Shown here piece by piece: positions 1 through 11,892 of a DNA stretch of 64,000 bases. The notes below the pieces were generated by a model, which was not told the origin of the DNA, ran no database searches, and was given only the letters and a program-made list of their open reading frames with translations. The translations under genes and the position numbers were made by a program. Each line of letters starts with the position of its first letter. The stretch's first letter is position 1. The stretch comes from Rhizopus sp. PT2906 (taxonomy: Eukaryota > Mucoromycota > Mucoromycetes > Mucorales > Rhizopodaceae), in contig JAMYHX010000154.1 in the NCBI GenBank assembly GCA_025529335.1, positions 18,993 through 82,992 on the forward strand, in the 5' to 3' direction.

Positions 1-2
1 TC

Positions 3-88
3 AGCATAGAGGGGGCAGTTCAATCGAAGGATAAGTTCAGTAAAGGAAATAGCCGCGGTTATCGGTTGTGGGCGCAGAAGGTGAGGTA
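3..88 (+). CDS. Open frame entering from the left edge (3' end of a gene or relic)
   Basis: A frame is open from the first bases and stops at TAA after 27 codons. It reads as a hydrophilic, basic tail (it contains SKDKFSKGN and ends YRLWAQKVR). No family is recognised, and a frame this short can arise by chance. It could be the last exon of a gene lying outside the window or the tail of a decayed mobile element. Confidence 0.2.
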
Positions 89-1969
89 ACTCGTTAATGT
101 ATAGCTAATGCCGTACACTTTATTCACAAATTATTCGCACACTGATAAAAAAATTGATATTAGATACTTACATTATAAAGTAGAGGATTTATAAGAGAAA
201 AAGAGAGACAAGATCAAACTATCTATAAGAGTCTCCAACAACTTTTTCAGTTACGTGTGTTATTAAGTGTTGACAACATTTATCTTCTCTCAAATGGACA
301 AAGTTCATTGCCTTTTTAATAATAAAGAAAAGGTTTATAATCAACTAAAGTGTAATTATTATTGGTTTTAAACTGTGTGCGAATAATTTCTGAAAATGGT
401 GTATGACTCAAATGTGTTTGGCTGCAATTAAAGAGAGAGAGAGAGAGATTCAAAAACAAAGAAGCCTGTATTATGTTTATCAAAAGGGATTTTATGCAGC
501 TTCTGCTAAATATGGAAACTGTAAGTAACAAAAGTACACTCTATCTTTACCAAGCGCTATATAATTTAAATATTGGCCGCCACTATAAATTTAAGGATGT
601 ATTTCCTGAGCTGAAGCTAGAAGAAAACGCTCTTTTCAACTGGTCCCTGAACTGCTTTAATGGAATAGGATGGCTCGACTGTAGTCTTTATTTCACTAGA
701 CCGTTATTCTAGTGGGCCTTGCTGTTTGGCTAGATAAACCGCCTCTGGTGCTCTTGAAGCAGCAATACCTTTGCTATTGAACAGCCTCAATAGAGAGTCG
801 GATAGTGAACAAATGTAATACGTTTCCTCGAGGACCATCTAGCTGATTTCTGTCTTGCAGAGTTGTTGTATGAGATTGCCATAGAAGTCCGACGCAATTG
901 TCTTTTCCTCACTTGTAGAAAAAGAGTCAAATATTTGAAATGAAATACTCGCCAATCCTTATACATATACCGATCATTTTGTTATGGTAACTATGACCAT
1001 TTTACTTTATTTTTTTGGTATAAAGCATTAGCCGGTTTATGATTCGTCAGAACAAAAGTTCTTCTTAATATATACATATTGTATTTAACATAACAGGTAA
1101 ACACGAATAGTTCTCACATCAGTTCAGTTTTCCTCAATATATACTAAATGATCTATGTGCTTAACTCATATCATGCTAGTAGGCCATGTCAACATATGAT
1201 CATTGACATATCCTATCACCCCTATACTCTTTCACTTGTAGGCTGCATAAACGTTCAGATCTTCTATTAAACAAATCTTACCTCTCTGTACGTTATGCGC
1301 AGTAGGTAATCAAGAATAATATCTATACAGTCAATGTCTATACAAAAAGTCTTTTTTCAAAAAAAAAGTGTTTTGGATTTTGGATAGTTTGCTCTTTCCA
1401 TTCAAATACTCGGACTGTAGTGTTGATACAACTGAGAAAAACTTTTTGCAAACAAAATGCCAAAAAGATGTAGTGATTTTACAAGAAAATTAAAAAAGAC
1501 AAAGGATGAACTACAGACTACCTTATGTACATTGCAAAGTATATAAACTAAGAATAAAGTTTTTCATTTTTTTTTTCTTAGTAAAGGTTGCCATTCTATG
1601 CTCCAAACATCATAACGTCATTGTTCTCATCAGTACAACCTTCCTCTCAAAACCATCATTTTGTGAACTATTTTGAAAGACCAACTGTTTGAATAAATCG
1701 ATTTCACAGGCAACTACAGTGTTGGAGTTGGTATTAGGAAAAAGAAGGTGTATGAAACTGTGAGACAAAGCAACAATTAGAACGGTTTGCTTGAGAGAGT
1801 ACAGCTCAATTCATGCAAGCATCGCAGTTAAGTTGAAAAAGGAAGTGTGAACATGCATTTACCAAAGTTTTTAGGCTAGTATCTGCTAGTGGACTATGTC
1901 TTAAAAGGGCATATATTATTTGTTCATCAAGCTGTATAATTGCTTTTCAGATAGTCAATAGATGCGTTT
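89..1969. other. Stretch without a recognisable gene
   Basis: AT-rich sequence with homopolymer tracts and a GA-rich run near 431-450. Short open frames around 473-712 (the residues NALFNWSLN occur) have no start context or family resemblance that I can defend. They may be debris of a mobile element. Nothing else is supported here. Confidence 0.4.
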
Positions 1970-2310
1970 CTATTCTTCTGCAAGCTGACTTTGTAAATAC
2001 TGTCCTTGTTGAAGAAGGGCAATTCTCTTGCACATCGAAACTTCATTAGGCACCTTGTTATTTGATTTTACAGCTAAAAAGAATTCATTATAATTGACGT
2101 ATTTATGCATAGCTTTTTCTTTCTAAAAAATATGACTATACTAAATGAGTCTATTTTAGCAAAATTTATATACGTTTTACAGTTGCAAAGAACAATGTAG
2201 GAATTGAAGCATGTTCCTCTGTTTTTACCTTTTAGCCTTTTAGATGCGAGGATAATAACGTCATATGGCACTAAAGGTCTTGTCAATATACCGCCAAGAG
2301 GGTCACTTCA
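1970..2310 (-). CDS. Coding-looking two-exon fragment, product unknown
   Basis: On the minus strand one frame reads DPLGGILTRPLVPYD, then VIILASKRLK, and ends at a good donor (G|GTAAAA). About 110 bases further a second stretch in matching phase reads HKYVNYNEFFLAV, KSNNKVPNEVSMCKRIALL and stops after QSQLAEE. The residue composition is protein-like, and joining the two keeps the frame if the acceptor is the AAAG before the second block. No upstream exon or start was found, so this may be the 3' end of a gene, or of a relic whose front is lost in 2310-3000. No family is recognised. Confidence 0.35.
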
Positions 2311-3099
2311 TATAAACTTTATAGAACTTTTTTTTTCAATATGTATTCTTTAATAATTTTGAGTTTGCATAATTATTAAAGAACATCTTTAGCAAAATAA
2401 TTTCTTTATAAATCATTACGGCTTTTTTTCCCCTACAAGATTAGATTTGCCCCAGTATGTGATGTTATAAAACATGTAATATCATTCTTCGTTTGCTTGT
2501 AGTATAAATGGTGAACGGTAATTTCCAACTTGAAAATAAGGAAGAGAAGACTAACTGAAGGCTAGCTCATCAGAACGATGTGAGTCAACATAACAAACTG
2601 CATACTCTTTCTCGTAGCTTTGCTTCATTCCATTTTATGAACAATAATACTAATATGCATCGTTATTATGTACTTGCATGCAAATGTATGTGTAAACATC
2701 TGGTATTGTCTATCTACGTCATTTAAACCTTTCAAGATGATAATGACGATAACGGCATCCTGTGCTAATTATGTTGATACGCCATCCCGTTTTTCAAACG
2801 ATAATTAAACTAATATGTCACATGGAACTGTTTTATTGTCTATGGCATCATAAGTGATACTCCAAGTCATATACTATCCTATCATGTAGCATAAGTCTAA
2901 ATAATCGCCGATTACTTTATATAGTAAAATATCGATCTTGTAGTATTACATCATTTGATTTGTTTATTACTTTACATCAACAGTCCTCCCTTTTTTTTAA
3001 AAAAAAAAGAGGAAGGTTCTAGTTTGACACAAAGCTTATTTTTATTTGGTAATGTTTCTTTATTTGTAGTCATTACCATTTATAGTAGTAGCACATGAA
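2311..3099. other. Intergenic stretch
   Basis: AT-rich spacer with poly-T and poly-A tracts near 2989-3011. It contains no supported gene. It forms the 3' flank of the ankyrin-BTB gene that ends at 3100. Confidence 0.4.
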
Positions 3100-4861
3100 T
3101 TAAGCTTCTAATCCAAGCGAACTTAAAGCTTGGTCAAGCATTTCTAATTTTTGATTATAAAGAGTCTCTAACTCAGTCCATGTGTCTTGGTATTCGCTAT
3201 TAACCCTTCCTGATTCATTCAGGTCCTCTTCAGCAATGAAATGCTCTTTTGTTAAAAAGTATCTTAGATCATCAACAAAAGGAATGGAATCTTTATAGTT
3301 AGTACCATCATTTGTTCACATCATCTTTACCTGTCTCTTCTCGTTTCTTAATGCTCGCTGCGCTTTGTTTTATCAAATCCAAGAATTGAGGTTGATGAAT
3401 GAAATTGTCTAAATGACGTGCAAAGTATTTTATACAATACTGTTCTAGTCTTTCTACTTGTAACTCGATGGCTGTCTGTATGAGCTCATATATATCTATA
3501 ATAGGCTCTTTCTGGTTTGTAATCACAATAGCAGCCATTGCCTTGAGTCGGTCAATTAACAACATATCGGCGACTAGTAATACATCATATGCATCTTCTG
3601 CAGGGATGTTACATTTATCTGTATATATAAACTGAAGAACATAGTAACCAAATATATCCGCATCCACATCATGTAGTTCAATCAGAGGGAGTATCATATT
3701 GGTCTGGTCGGGATACACAAGCGTAACTAGCTTGGCGTCTTGTTCACCAAATGGGCCACTCAGCATGGTATTAAAAAACTCTACCCGACACAAATAAGCT
3801 TTGTGGCACGGAAAAATGATGTTATCGTGTAATTTTATAGCAATGTCCGCAAAGATGCTCTTGGGAGAGCATTGGAGTGACTCTGCAGCCCAAGGCTCGA
3901 TCATGATCCAAGTTCGTTCTTGCTGTGGTTCAGCTTGCATGGCAACTGTGATCATGTTGATATAAAACTTTTCAAAATCATGACGTAGCCTTGTTATTTC
4001 CTCTTTACTATGCGATCGAAGTGCATCGTTTGTACTTTTTTGCTCAAGTAGAAGTGAGTGGAGATGATGGAATTCTAGATGCTTGGCAGCAAATAGCATG
4101 TTGTTGAGAATGTCACTATCGAGTGCGTAGTCAATGTAACCTGTATAAATGTAACGTAACAATGCTGAAAATGTCATCGGATGAACTAAATTTCTCTGTA
4201 GCTTGACATGATCCTGTTCCGACCATCGATTGAGCAAATTCTTGCCGAAATAAGGTGATCTCGCTGCCAGAATAAACTTGTGAACATAGAACTCATGATG
4301 ACCTACTGCCATAGGCATTTCAAATGTCAAATCATGATGAGCATGACTTTCAAATAGTTGAGTCAAGTAAAGTAAATAAGGTTGATCTTCATCTACAGCC
4401 TTTGTTAGCTTGTAAGATAACAATAAATTTCGGATATCACTGGTTAGTGCTCCATATAAACACCGTTCCCTAGAGTAATTAATTAATCTCTCTTTTATAT
4501 ATATATATATATATATATTTATTGAGCCTAGATTTTTACCCTTGAAAGGTATTCCTGTCACATTGTGCTCCATTCTCTAATAGATATTTGACAATAGCAT
4601 AATGTCCACAAAGGCCTACAATAAGAGATAAGAGACTATATTCATCACGTATGATTACGTACATGCCCAGTAAAGTGGAGAGCATTGCCACTCGTCCACA
4701 TAATTAATCGGTGCATTAAAATGCTTGACTAGATTTTCTACCTGCTCAATATCCCCTTCTTTAGCCGCAGTGCATAAATCTTGAAAAAGTTGACTTTCAT
4801 TCTGTTCATCAGCCGTAGCCAAGAACATTACTTTTCCTTTAGAAGTGAGCGGTTTTCCCAT
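3100..4861 (-). CDS. Ankyrin-repeat and BTB/POZ domain protein (ABTB1-like)
   Basis: Four exons (4663-4861, 4540-4615, 3331-4469, 3100-3290) give 534 residues. The N-terminus carries ankyrin-type sequence (LCTAAKEGDIEQVENLV, then an INYVDEWQCSPLYWAC repeat finished by CGHYAIVKYLLENGA across an intron). Two BTB/POZ domains follow: HHDLTFEM...VHKFILAARSPYF near residue 150, and FADIAIKLHDNIIFPCHKAYL in the middle, each with a helical tail. This order matches ABTB1/BPOZ proteins, described as adaptors around CUL3 ubiquitin ligases and translation factor EF1A; that role is inferred. The last exon is short, polar and coiled-coil-like, and its intron has a textbook TACTAAC branch site. Intron 2 contains a (TA)n run that keeps one frame artificially open. 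The start is the first ATG of the ankyrin frame. Confidence 0.85.
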
Positions 4862-5035
4862 ACTTGCGAAAAATAAATAGAGAAAGAAAGAAAAGGAATC
4901 AATTTGTCTTTTTAGGCTTAGTTCTTTTTATTTTATTTTGTACAAATGAAAAAAAGGTATATCACAAAAAAAGAAAAGAAAAATGCTACATGTATATAAA
5001 AAAAAGAATTACCGAATATTTACAAAAGAAATAGC

Positions 5036-5452
5036 TCAAGATGATGGATTGGATTGAATTGGGGGTAAAGCATAATGATTGGCCAAGATGGGAGGAGGTA
5101 AATGCTGCTGAGAGATGACTCTTTCGTACATTGTACGTAATATTTCATTTTCTTGTTTAACTTTGGCTAATTCCCTTGACAGCTGATAGTTACTTGTCAT
5201 CAGTTGAGATACTTTACTGGCCATATTCTTCATAGATTGTTGCTTTTTAGCTCTGTATTTAGCTGATGCCAATTTATTTCTGTATCTTCTTTCTTCTGCA
5301 GACATTGGTGGATGTGAATTCCTTCTTTCTTGGGATATACATTCGGGTGAAGGTGATCTACTTGAACTTTTGTATGAAACAGGAGGTGATAACGGTAGTG
5401 TGTCATTGTCAATGATTGCATCAATTGCCATACGCTTTCTAGAATCTTCCAT
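5036..5452 (-). CDS. bZIP transcription factor, small
   Basis: An intronless gene of 138 residues. A basic region with the invariant N-x7-R spacing (NKLASAKYR) is followed by a leucine-zipper heptad series (MASKVSQLMTSNYQLSR, then ELAKVKQENEILRTMYERV). The N-terminus is rich in Ser and Pro (LSPPVSYKSSSRSPSPE), typical of phosphoregulated fungal bZIPs. The basic region is closer to the Cys-3/MetR/Zip1 type than to AP-1 (no NxxAQxxFR), but the target cannot be read from sequence. It lies in the gap of about 170 bases between the ankyrin-BTB gene and the tail of the FYR gene, so its promoter overlaps that gene's 3' end. Confidence 0.85.
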   Translation of the reverse strand: MEDSRKRMAIDAIIDNDTLPLSPPVSYKSSSRSPSPECISQERRNSHPPMSAEERRYRNKLASAKYRAKKQQSMKNMASKVSQLMTSNYQLSRELAKVKQENEILRTMYERVISQQHLPPPILANHYALPPIQSNPSS

Positions 5453-5602
5453 CTTTTTATAATATGAAAATGAATGATAAAAGAAGAAAGAAAAAAAAAA
5501 AGATGGGCAATTTATATATTATCAGTAAAATGCATTGACATCATTCTGTTTACACAAAAAGTTTATTTTTTTTTAAGGGAAGCTATACAAAAAAGTAAAG
5601 GC

Positions 5603-6562
5603 TCATTTTTTTCGATATTTTGTACATTTATCAACATTAGGTAGTTCTTCAATCATTTCCCTTACTATTGGATTAGAAAATCCATAATATTCTGGTCCAG
5701 AGATTGCATTGCTTGAATCCTTCTGTCTGACCTCATTCACCTTTTTGATAACAAGTGCCCATACACCCGTGGCTGTCCTTGCAGACAAGCACTGATCGGG
5801 AGCATCAGCTGGGGAAAGTGTAAACTATAATGATAATAATAATAGGCAGGTTATATCATTGAACTTGTATATTTATATTGCATTACCAATGGTCCATCCT
5901 GACTATCTTCTACTTTGCAAGTATATATAGTCTGATTTGATGGGTCAACCATGCTCATATAAGTTCTAATGCACAGATTAGTGTCTATGATATCAGTATT
6001 AGGTATATATTGATTTTACCTCTCAGCAGTATAACCAATAGGAAAGATGTATCTGTCATTATGAAATGCAGGTCGCTCATAGTCAATTCGTCCTAACTCA
6101 ATGATTCTTAATGACGCTACGATCTGTGCTGGCAACTGAATCGATCCATCTTCGTTTCTTTGAATGCTATAGCGTCTTTTTTGATAGCGGCGTTTCTTTT
6201 TCCTATCTGTTTCCATAGAAATGAGTTTATGTTTATACGTTTTATACTTTACATTCACCGTCATCGTCTGATATATCACTATCTTCTTCTTCTTCTTCTT
6301 CTTCTTCTTCTTCATCAGATATCTCCATTGGCTCCAAATCAGTTATCTTGCTTCTACTACTATTTACTTGTCAACACCAATCTTGTTACTGAATAGATGA
6401 CTTACCCCTTCCTTGTATATGCCTGCAGCCTGCGTTGTGCTGTATTTAATGCATTTTGAGCCTCTTTATGTCTCTATAGTAAAATGATGAATACAATACA
6501 TATTCATACATACACATACACACATATACACACGTATATATACATGCGCACACGCGTGTGTG

Positions 6563-6601
<39 letters not shown>

Positions 6602-6766
6602 AATAATGATAATAATAATTACGGCAATCAAACGAATCAACTTTCTCTTCATCTTTCTATACTTGGCTAATTTCTCATCTGTCCAAACGGATTTGTCTAC
6701 TGGACCATCTTTCCACACAATATCCGTTTGACAGGCTGCGTCTATTCCCTTGGTCGTCTCTGTCAT
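5603..6766 (-). CDS. FYRN-FYRC domain nuclear protein (TBRG1-like)
   Basis: Six exons (6623-6766, 6406-6473, 6259-6353, 6020-6206, 5887-5965, 5603-5824) sum to 264 residues. The N-terminal part is a basic coiled coil (KYRKMKRKLIRL). An acidic patch encoded by a GAA run (DEEEEEEEE) and a lysine/arginine patch (RKKKRRYQKRR) follow. The second half holds an FYRN domain (FPIGYTAERTYMSMVDPS) and an FYRC domain (TATGVWALVIKKVNEV ... GPEYYGFSNPIV). Paired FYR domains occur in chromatin proteins such as trithorax methyltransferases and TBRG1; the short length and N-terminal coiled coil suit TBRG1. Intron 1 carries a (GT)n/(TA)n microsatellite. It shares a divergent promoter of about 210 bases, with long T runs, with the CK2 beta gene. 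Confidence 0.8.
6530..6607. repeat. Intronic (TA/CA)n-(GT)n microsatellite
   Basis: Alternating purine-pyrimidine tract, mainly GT on the + strand at 6557-6594, lying inside intron 1 of the FYR-domain gene. It translates as repeated Thr-His and so lengthens one open frame without coding meaning. Confidence 0.85.
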
Positions 6767-6979
6767 GAAGAAGAAAAGGAAATAAATAATTTTCAACCAA
6801 TAATAAAAAATAGGGCTTATTTTGTTCTCTCTCTCTCTCTCTCTTTATTTTTATTTTTATTTTTTATTTTTTTTTTTTTCACAAACTATGCTGTATTTTT
6901 TTTCTTTTTCCTTTTTTTTTTTTTATTTCTTTTGTAAATTCAAAAGACACAATAAACAAGAGTTTTATTTATTACCTGA

Positions 6980-8020
6980 ATGGATAGAACAACAGCAGAA
7001 AATGAAGAAGAATTGTTTTATGAAGGTACGGTTATAAGTATATAGTATCAGTATATTAACACACAATAGACAATGATGACTCTGATGGCTCTCTTCAAAG
7101 TTGGATAAGTTGGTTTTGTTCATTGTCAGGTCATGAGTTTTATATTGAAGTTCCCGAGGAATTTATCGAAGACGACTTCAATTTGACTGGTCTATCAGCT
7201 ATTGTTCCTTATTATCAAGAAGCCATTGACATGATCTTGGACATTGAATCAGAAGAGACACATGACGACAAGGACACTGCAAAAGATAATAAAAAGAGTT
7301 GGGTGGACCCAAATACGGTAGAACCTTATGCTATCATGCTCTATGGACTTATCCATCAACGCTATCTACTCACACGCAACGGACTAAGAGTCATGGCACA
7401 GAGATATTCTAATGAACATTTTGGAACTTGTCCAAGAGTGTACTGTTACAGGTGCCCAGTCATTCCTTGCGGTAGATATGATGAAATCGGTAAAGAGAGT
7501 GTCAGACTCTATTGTCCTTCCTGTCTTGATCTTTACTGCCCTCCTACTTCAATACTCCAAACAATTGATGGTAAAGAAAAAGGACTTGATTCATTTATTG
7601 TGAGTGTGCAACATTCATATTGATGTCTGTCTAGGTGCACACTTTGGAACTACATTTCCTCATCTACTGTTTGAAACCTATCCGGATTTATTACCCAAGA
7701 TCAAACCGTACATTTACCAGCCTCGTATATTCGGATTCAGAGTGCATGAAAGTTCAAGATCGGGACCACAGATGCAGTGGCTAAGAATGAGATCACAAGA
7801 GTTTGTAGAATTTGATGAAGAATCGGATGAAGATGAATTGGATAAGGTAATAAACAAAGAGAGAGATGATTGACATATAGAGTCATTTATGTTTCTATAT
7901 TTGTATATATAGCCAATGCCTCCATTGGTGGACGTGGATCAACATGATCTAAAGAAAGAGTCTTTACCGGAACAAAAGGAGTCAACTAGCTTTAATAGTC
8001 TATTTCGACGCTTCTTTTAA
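6980..8020 (+). CDS. CKB: Casein kinase 2 regulatory (beta) subunit
   Basis: Four exons (6980-7025, 7070-7570, 7635-7846, 7913-8020) give 288 residues. The hallmark run SWISWFCSLSGHEF and the NLTGL segment open the conserved core. The zinc-binding dimer interface is present (CPRVYCYRCPVIPCG ... YCPSCLDLYC), followed by IDGAHFGTTFPH, YPDLLPK and the YQPRIFGFRVH motif. CK2 beta dimerises and docks two catalytic subunits, setting substrate choice of this nuclear and cytosolic kinase. The N-terminal autophosphorylation region is acidic as expected, and the C-terminal tail is acidic, then basic. The exon 2/3 junction is fixed by ATTGATG|GTAAAG; a later GTGAGT would break the frame. It is divergent from the FYR-domain gene. 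Confidence 0.95.
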
Positions 8021-8188
8021 TACATAATGATGCAAAAATACATTGCGTTTTTTTAATCTAGATAAAACACTTTTGTTGCTTGTTTTATATGCAAAAAGAA
8101 TGATATCATAATGGGGTTAATGAGCAAGCAACAAATTTATTGAATAGATGTCATATTTTGGTCTTTATGTTTTTAATACAATTTGACA

Positions 8189-8641
8189 TCAAGTCCCATT
8201 CCTCTCTTTTAGTAACATTTCAATCAATGCATTCAATTCTTTACCATGGCTGTATTCACAGTATCCCATGGCAACACTCCAATTCCATAGTAACTGAAGT
8301 CGTTTCTTTTGTTGTCTAGTCCAAAAGTAAGTGTTTTCTGTGGAATGATCCAGATGATGACTATATAACGTTAATGATGACGATGATGAAGAAGAATGAT
8401 AAACAGGTTGGGGACAGGATATATCATTGTTGAGTCGTTGCTTAGCCGCAATTCGTTTCCAATTAGCTTTTAGTCGTTGTCTCTCTTGTCTTTCTATCCT
8501 TTTTTGACGCTGATGATATAGTTTTGTAATAGATTGAATCAAATAAGAGGAAATGTAAACGACAGATATAATAATTACAGCATTAGGAAGATAGATCCTG
8601 TAGACTATATTGTCTATCAATGATGATTCCATAGGCACCAT
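8189..8641 (-). CDS. Hypothetical single-pass membrane protein
   Basis: An intronless frame of 150 residues. Residues about 18-36 form one membrane segment (NAVIIISVVYISSYLIQSI), followed at once by a strongly basic helix (HQRQKRIERQERQRLKANW), so the C-terminal part should face the cytosol. A serine run (positions near 85) and a more conserved-looking end (YFWTRQQKKRLQLLWNW) follow. No family is recognised. It is convergent with the CK2 beta gene, 170 bases away. The ATG is the only one before the membrane segment in good context. Confidence 0.6.
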   Translation of the reverse strand: MVPMESSLIDNIVYRIYLPNAVIIISVVYISSYLIQSITKLYHQRQKRIERQERQRLKANWKRIAAKQRLNNDISCPQPVYHSSSSSSSLTLYSHHLDHSTENTYFWTRQQKKRLQLLWNWSVAMGYCEYSHGKELNALIEMLLKERNGT

Positions 8642-9050
8642 GTCATTATAAAGAAAATAGAGAAAGTCCTGTTTATATACTGCCTATATACTGCCCTTCT
8701 TAAAAAAAAAAAAAAGTTAAAGCCTCGGACAAGGAGACGGTTGATCTTGTTTGATGTGCAATTGCAATAAAAGAACCTCGGCCCGATACTATATTTTATC
8801 CCTCATTCTCTCTGTTTCTGTTTCGTTTTACCTGTAAATTTTTTCCTATAAAGTATTGCATATAAAGAGAGAGAGAGACATATACTGAAAGAAGAGGTCA
8901 AAGCGTCCTTTCAAACACAGCGCAGAGTGTAACAGTCGTACGCATAAAATAGTATGTTTATATCCTTTTGTTTGGTTAGATACTTTTTAAAAGCAAAGGA
9001 TTGCGCATTTTAAAATTCATCCTGAAGGCTTTATTATTTTCTTATTATTA
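8642..9050. other. Intergenic stretch
   Basis: About 400 bases between the start of the membrane-protein gene and the 3' end of the RPAP2 gene. It holds a poly-A tract near 8701 and a GA-repeat near 8867-8878. No gene is seen. Confidence 0.4.
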
Positions 9051-10607
9051 TTATACACTTGCAACTTTTAGAACGCGGACACATGCATCCACCATGTCTG
9101 AAGATTGCTCTACAGCTTTACAACAGTCCTCAAAGGGAGCTTTCCATGCAGAGCCTTTTAAAGAGATGTCAGCTATTGCCTTTACCAAGACTAGTGCGAG
9201 CATATAACATTGTGCAGGGTCAAGCGTAACAGCAGAAGGATCAGAGAGATTGAATGTTTTAATAATGTTGACTATGTCATCTTCCATATTTTCTTGGATT
9301 CCTATCTGTGTTCTTATGATTTGGTACCTACATAGATCGAGTTAATGACCTAATCTAATAGTGTAATAGTAACATACGCTTCTAGAATACGTTCACTCAA
9401 TATCTGCCCTCTGAGATAAGTTGTTTCATCCAACGTTCGGCTCTCTTCCTGTAGTAGGAGCATGACATCGAGTTTTGTTTGATGTTTTTGCAGATCACTT
9501 AAATAGAGCCTTGTTGCCCTTGTGGTTATATGGTCTAGCATAGTCCATATACTCCCAAATAGCGATAATACAGGACGTTTTCTGCCCTTTTGTTTAGGTT
9601 GCGGTTTTGTTTGGACCTGTATTACGTTCTCCTGCGTCATGTCTACAGGTGTCATTGCAGGAGCACTCTTTGGCTCAGCGACTATGTCTGGTTTATCCAT
9701 ATTCATGTCCTTAAGCATCATCATAGTTCTAAACAGCTCATCTTCGTCTGTGGGATCTATGACTTCTTCTTTTTCTTCTTGGGTTTGCTCTGGGTTCTTG
9801 TCCTTCTTTTTGAGTGTTACTGTCGCAGACGCTTTTCTGTCAGTGTTGACCTCAATTTTATATCCTTCAATAGTATCAAAAGTATGTACGCTAGGTGCAG
9901 CCACAGACTTGGCAGTGTCTTTCTCTACAATCTCTAGCGGATTCTCTAGAGATCCCTTTGGTATATTATCGAGTAAATGTTGAACATAATGCTGTCGAAT
10001 ATCCTCTCCTGTTTTCTTCATTTCTGTCTTTAATCGTCGTTGGTTCACTGCTGATCTATTTCAAAGAGCATAAGTTCATTCTTCTTCTTTATAAGTGCAT
10101 GACTTACTCAAAGTCTTGATCAGGTGTAATCACATGAACCTCGACCTGTTTATTCAAATCTCGAAACCAGACAGGCTCTTCTGATAGCTGCAGACTATAG
10201 TATTTTGATTTCATAAAACATGATTCCGAGCAATAGCTAGCGAGTTCTGTCTGATCAAACACTTTTCTCTGCACAAGTGAGATCTTGTACTTGTGAAGCT
10301 GCTGAGGTTCACTATCACACAACGGATATCCACACCAATTCTGAACCACACGTTCTTCAATAACCTCAGCAAATGTCCTTGGCTGAAGGTATGTTACTGC
10401 CTTCTCGAGCATAGGCTTTGGAACCTTTGGCTGTGAAAAGAGCTTCTCCTGCCAAACAAAGACAAGTTTATCAATCTTTTGGCGATGTACTGCGCTATCT
10501 TTGATGAGCTGTTGTTTGGCTGTCATCACCGGTTTCTTCTTTCTTTGGACAGGACGTCGTTTAGATGAGGAAGGCACTGTTTTGTGCATTGTTGGCTGCG
10601 CATCCAT
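9051..10607 (-). CDS. RTR1: RNA polymerase II CTD phosphatase, Rtr1/RPAP2 family
   Basis: Three exons (10108-10607, 9378-10055, 9051-9327) give 484 residues. The Rtr1 zinc-finger-like domain spans roughly residues 90-165: EERVVQNWCGYPLCD and ASYCSESCFMKSKYY give the Cys ligand set, with KISLVQRKVFD between. This family binds Pol II, removes Ser5 phosphates of the CTD, and helps import the polymerase. The remainder is acidic and low in complexity (TQEEKEEVIDPTDEDE), then helical. The longer length resembles animal RPAP2 more than short yeast Rtr1. The start is the ATG of MDAQPT; a further upstream ATG would translate a poly-T leader. It shares a divergent promoter of about 140 bases with COQ4. 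Confidence 0.9.
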
Positions 10608-10750
10608 TGTTGTATAAATGTAAAAAAAAAAAAAGTAATCAGTTCCTTTACTGGGATCACCATTTTCTTTTTCAGCAACATTCACTCTCCTCTTCCTGCA
10701 CCCTCCTCCCCTCCCCTTCTCACTTCTTTTTTTTTCATTTAAAGAAAATT

Positions 10751-11701
10751 ATGCAGCGAGTTCGCTACAAGTTACTTGCTGCTCAACAGCCTTATTTACG
10801 TCTACTTGCTCGTTCTTGGTCGTCCACCAGCGCAGTAAATCAAGGTAAATTAAGTTTGTCATGTCGGTGATACTGTTTGGTTGATTGTAATTTAGAGAAA
10901 AAACACAAGTTGTATGATACCCATATTCCGATTTCCAACACTGAAAGAGCTGTTTTGACTGTTGGATCTGCATTTGCTGCACTTGCCAACCCACTACGAG
11001 GAGGTATTGGATACAATGGTAACCTTGGCAGATATTAATATATGATTAGACATGGTAGCAACATTAGGAGAAACAACAGGCCACTTATTTTTAACCAGGA
11101 TCCGAGATCAAATGCTTCAATCAGACGAAGGACGCCGTATTTTACGAGAACGACCAGTGATTAATACAAAGACAATTAATTTTGATAAGCTCAAGGAAGA
11201 ATGTGCACCAGGCACATTTGGACATGCTTATGTTTCTTGGCTTAAGGGTGAAGGTGTTACACCTGATACTCGCTGTGAGGTAAACAAAAAGAAAATAAGG
11301 GACATGCACCATGTTGATGTCATTTGCTGTGATAGGTTCAATTTGTAGACGATGAGGAGCTAGCCTATGTTATGAACCGATATCGTCAAATTCATGATTT
11401 CTTTCATACCTTGACAGGTTTGGGGGTTACAGTAGAAGAAGAGGTCGCATTAAAGTGGTTTGAGTGGGTACAGACAGGTCTTCCCATGACAATGCTCGCC
11501 TCCCTTTTTGGGCCACTTCGATTGACATGGACAGAGCGTATCAGACTTTACCGAGACTATGTACCGTGGGCACTTCAGTGTGGTGCGTCATGTACACCTC
11601 TTATGAACGTCTACTATGAACATAATTTTCATAAGCCACTTGATGAGTTTCGTAAGCAACTTGGGATCATTTTACCCCCTTCCACGACTAGCTTACAGTA
11701 A
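10751..11701 (+). CDS. COQ4: Ubiquinone biosynthesis protein COQ4
   Basis: Four exons (10751-10844, 10896-11018, 11050-11279, 11336-11701) give 270 residues. The first exon encodes an arginine-rich mitochondrial presequence (MQRVRYKLLAAQQPYLRLLA). The conserved HDxxH zinc motif is present as RQIHDFFHTLTG, after DMVATLGETTG and the MLQSDEGRRIL segment. COQ4 sits on the matrix side of the inner membrane, scaffolds the CoQ synthome and takes part in oxidative decarboxylation of the ring. The C-terminus (HNFHKPLDEFRKQLG) is typical, and length agrees with the family. All splice junctions are GT...AG and in phase. Confidence 0.95.
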
Positions 11702-11892
11702 TAAATATACACGAAAATACACATTAAAAGAAAGAGAAATAGTACATGTAATAGATAGACGATCACTGCTCTCATTATTATTGTTATTCAAAATATCAAA
11801 TTAACCCAGTTCTGCCACAGTGGCTGAGTGTTTGTTTTATTTATTTCTGGTTGTGATCTTTTGTCTTTACTGTACACGTTTTTATAATGTAT

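Noticed and set aside
7571..7634. Read-through of the CK2 beta frame to a stop after VSVQHSY
   Set aside because: The region is an intron; joining ATTGATG to GTGCACAC restores the invariant IDGAHFGTTFPH.
9522..9983. Long + strand frame opposite the RPAP2 gene
   Set aside because: It is the complement of the acidic exon 2 of RPAP2, whose spliced product matches a known family throughout.
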